Source of the DNA: Megasphaera sp. NM10
GTDB lineage: Bacteria > Bacillota > Negativicutes > Veillonellales > Megasphaeraceae
Assembly (NCBI RefSeq): GCF_000417505.1
Contig: NZ_APHY01000027.1
Span: forward strand, 1 to 55,369
DNA: 55,369 bases
Direction of reading: 5' to 3'
The notes under the pieces were generated by a model that saw only the letters and a program-made list of their open reading frames with translations, had not been told where the DNA came from and searched no databases. Position numbers and translations under genes: made by a program. Below are positions 53,836 through 55,369 of this stretch, one piece after another (positions within the stretch are counted from its first letter, which is position 1; every line of letters starts with the position of its first letter).

Positions 53836-54963
53836 ATGTCTCTATCCATCGCTCAACTTTACAGGCAGGATGAAAACAAATATAAACTGGACCTCCTGGC
53901 CGGACGGCAGGGACTGAGCCGCGACGTGGCCTGGGTGCAGGTCATGGAAGATGCAGACTATGGCACTTTTTTGCGGCCTCATGCCTTCATCTTCACGACG
54001 GGCCTGGCCAGCCCCGGCGACCCGCATTGGCTGGAAAACTTCGTCGATGCCCTGCTGGCAGCCGATGCGGCCGGCCTGGTCGTCAATACGGGAAAGTACC
54101 TCTTGCCGTCGGATATTACGGAAGCCTTGAAAGAACGCTGTGAGGAAGCGGCCTTCCCGATATTCACCATGCCTTGGGAAGTGCGCCTGGCCGACATTAC
54201 CCAGTCCTTTTTGTCGGCCCTCTTTTTGACCAACCGTGAAGAATACCGGGCCATTACGGCGTGGAAGGAATTCCTCTTCGGCGTCCAGGGGTCGTCGGTC
54301 CAGACTGAACTGGCTCTGACGGGCTGGCAGGAAGAGGGGCCGTATACGGCACTGGTCCTGGCCGGCGCCGATGGCGATGCCGATTTTTTGGCTGACAGCA
54401 AATCCTTCCTCAACGGACTGGACCAGCCATACTTTATATTTCCTTATAAGGACACGATCGTCCTGCTCCTGCAGGGAACGCTGCCGGCAGCACTCGTCGC
54501 CTGGCTCAAAGGCCATGACCGCCTGGTGACGGGCCAGGGCCTGACGGCGCCTGACTTGAAAACACTGCCAGACAGCTGCCGCCAGGGGCAGCAGGCTTTG
54601 GTATGGGCCCGTCTCCATCAGCAGTCCTGGTGCTATTTCGGAGCCCTCGGCGCCTATGCCCTCTTCTTTTCTCAGCCCGATGACCGGGTGCTGCGCGTCC
54701 TACACGACCGGGCCCTGGGAGCCTTGCTGGCTTATGATGAAAGCCACCGGTCCAGTTTGTACGAAACGCTGGAAGCCTATCTCTGCCACGATGGCAGCCT
54801 GAAGGGAACAGCGGCCCAGCTCTACACCCATCGCAATACCGTAGCCTATCGCATCCACAAGGCGGAGAAACTCATTCCCTATGATCTGGCTGACTGGGAA
54901 CAGCGGTTCACGGTCTTCCTGGCCTGCCATATCCACCGTTATTTTTCCCTGTTAGAAAAATAG
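53836..54963 (+). CDS. PucR family transcriptional regulator
   Basis: The 375-aa protein has an N-terminal PucR-type sensor domain (about 1-140: RDVAWVQVMEDADYGTFLRPHAFIFTTGLA), a central GGDEF-related-like region, and a C-terminal PucR HTH (about 310-372: HDGSLKGTAAQLYTHRNTVAYRI). Such regulators commonly activate or repress genes for nitrogen compound use, including GABA and purines. Its divergence from the GABA-type aminotransferase gene suggests that as its target; this is inference. It starts after AAAGGAGGGAG. Confidence 0.88.
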   Translation: MSLSIAQLYRQDENKYKLDLLAGRQGLSRDVAWVQVMEDADYGTFLRPHAFIFTTGLASPGDPHWLENFVDALLAADAAGLVVNTGKYLLPSDITEALKERCEEAAFPIFTMPWEVRLADITQSFLSALFLTNREEYRAITAWKEFLFGVQGSSVQTELALTGWQEEGPYTALVLAGADGDADFLADSKSFLNGLDQPYFIFPYKDTIVLLLQGTLPAALVAWLKGHDRLVTGQGLTAPDLKTLPDSCRQGQQALVWARLHQQSWCYFGALGAYALFFSQPDDRVLRVLHDRALGALLAYDESHRSSLYETLEAYLCHDGSLKGTAAQLYTHRNTVAYRIHKAEKLIPYDLADWEQRFTVFLACHIHRYFSLLEK

Positions 54964-54965
54964 TG

Positions 54966-54994
54966 TTGACATTTTGCAAGCTAAATGCTATTAT
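54966..54994 (+). promoter_or_regulatory. rRNA operon promoter P1
   Basis: TTGACA (54966-54971), 17 bases, TATTAT (54989-54994), directly after the PucR gene stop. Confidence 0.75.
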
Positions 54995-55113
54995 ATAGGA
55001 ACCAGCTGTACTGAGACTGCGACGAAAGAAACGATAGGTTTGTTTTGTTGTGTCTGTATGAGTTCGCTTAGCGGACCGGCACTGATTGAGTTGAAAAAAG
55101 TTCAAATCAGGGC

Positions 55114-55142
55114 TTGACAGACTTCTCGGAGTTTGGTAAGAT
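55114..55142 (+). promoter_or_regulatory. rRNA operon promoter P2
   Basis: TTGACA (55114-55119), 17 bases, TAAGAT (55137-55142). The following leader has CTTTGAAAACTGAACA (about 55181-55196), seen in many Firmicutes rRNA leaders, plus hairpins GTTCTA/TAGAAC (55224-55239) and AAGAGC/GCTCTT (55271-55287) probably used in processing. Confidence 0.75.
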
Positions 55143-55293
55143 ATACAAGTCGTCGCGATGAAGCGATGGCAACGATGACCTTTGAAAACTGAACAATGAA
55201 CTGAATGAACGCCAACGTGCGAGGTTCTATTTATAGAACGTCAAACAATGAGTAATACCAATCAATAAACAAGAGCCAAACGCTCTTCCATAT

Positions 55294-55369
55294 ATCATGG
55301 AGAGTTTGATCCTGGCTCAGGACGAACGCTGGCGGCGTGCTTAACACATGCAAGTCGAACGAGAAGAGA
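55294..55369 (+). rRNA. 16S ribosomal RNA, 5' part (cut by window end)
   Basis: The conserved start AGAGTTTGATCCTGGCTCAG begins at 55301; the mature 5' end is estimated about 7 bases upstream. GGACGAACGCTGGCGGCGTG and TAACACATGCAAGTCGAACG follow. The GAGAAGAGA just before the window end fits my recollection of Megasphaera. The rest lies outside. Confidence 0.97.

Overview
The window is high-GC, low-repeat-transposon bacterial DNA that ends inside the 5' end of a 16S rRNA gene. The first bases of that 16S gene, together with LL-diaminopimelate aminotransferase, a phosphatidylserine decarboxylase/synthase pair and short-chain acyl-CoA genes in a Firmicutes-style background, suggest a Negativicutes member close to Megasphaera (M. 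elsdenii-like). That name is a recollection-based inference, not a search result.

Layout. 0-8.8 kb: ychF and dapL (minus), a flavodoxin (plus), a MacAB-type export operon (minus, permease frameshifted), a CytX-type transporter and a 67-codon orphan gene. 9.2-11.5 kb: an enoyl-CoA hydratase/isomerase with a two-subunit CoA-transferase. 11.7-18.2 kb: PBP1A (minus), PEP synthase (ppsA), then a CcpN-like HTH-CBS regulator and the PEP synthase regulatory kinase/pyrophosphorylase. 18.3-25.2 kb: an unusual three-gene cluster with a 1613-residue protein combining HD, helical-repeat, NMNAT-like, GNAT-like and phosphoribosyltransferase-like parts, a lactate/malate dehydrogenase-like protein and a frameshifted flavoprotein with a Cys cluster. 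25.5-34 kb: rpmB (minus), recG, and a tight guaB-tagA-psd-pssA-GT2-surE-cdd run. 34-36 kb: a tandem glycine riboswitch with terminator before an alanine/glycine symporter, then tRNA-Leu(CAA). 36-43.5 kb: nitroreductase, frameshifted tatC, pyruvate carboxylase and a soluble fumarate-reductase-like pair. 43.5-52.3 kb: an MFS transporter (minus) divergent from a dpp peptide-transport operon that carries an LD-carboxypeptidase and an M20 amidohydrolase. 52.3-55.4 kb: a GABA-type aminotransferase divergent from a PucR-type regulator, then tandem rRNA promoters and the start of 16S.

How it fits together. PEP synthase, its regulator, pyruvate carboxylase and the fumarate reductase-like pair describe pyruvate/PEP/oxaloacetate/fumarate traffic in an anaerobic fermenter. 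The CoA-transferase block fits short-chain fatty acid metabolism. The dpp-ldcA-M20 operon looks like uptake and trimming of cell-wall or dietary peptides.

Most striking non-coding feature: at least six gene 3' ends carry mosaic intergenic elements made of degenerate 7-bp units arranged as inverted arms. These sometimes enclose other palindromic modules and are followed in the same orientation by terminators sharing a CTGTC/GACAG core. Three genes (the MacB-type permease, the flavoprotein, tatC) are each broken by a single-base frameshift; two of these lie in T-runs of 8-9, so either sequence error or slippage must be considered.
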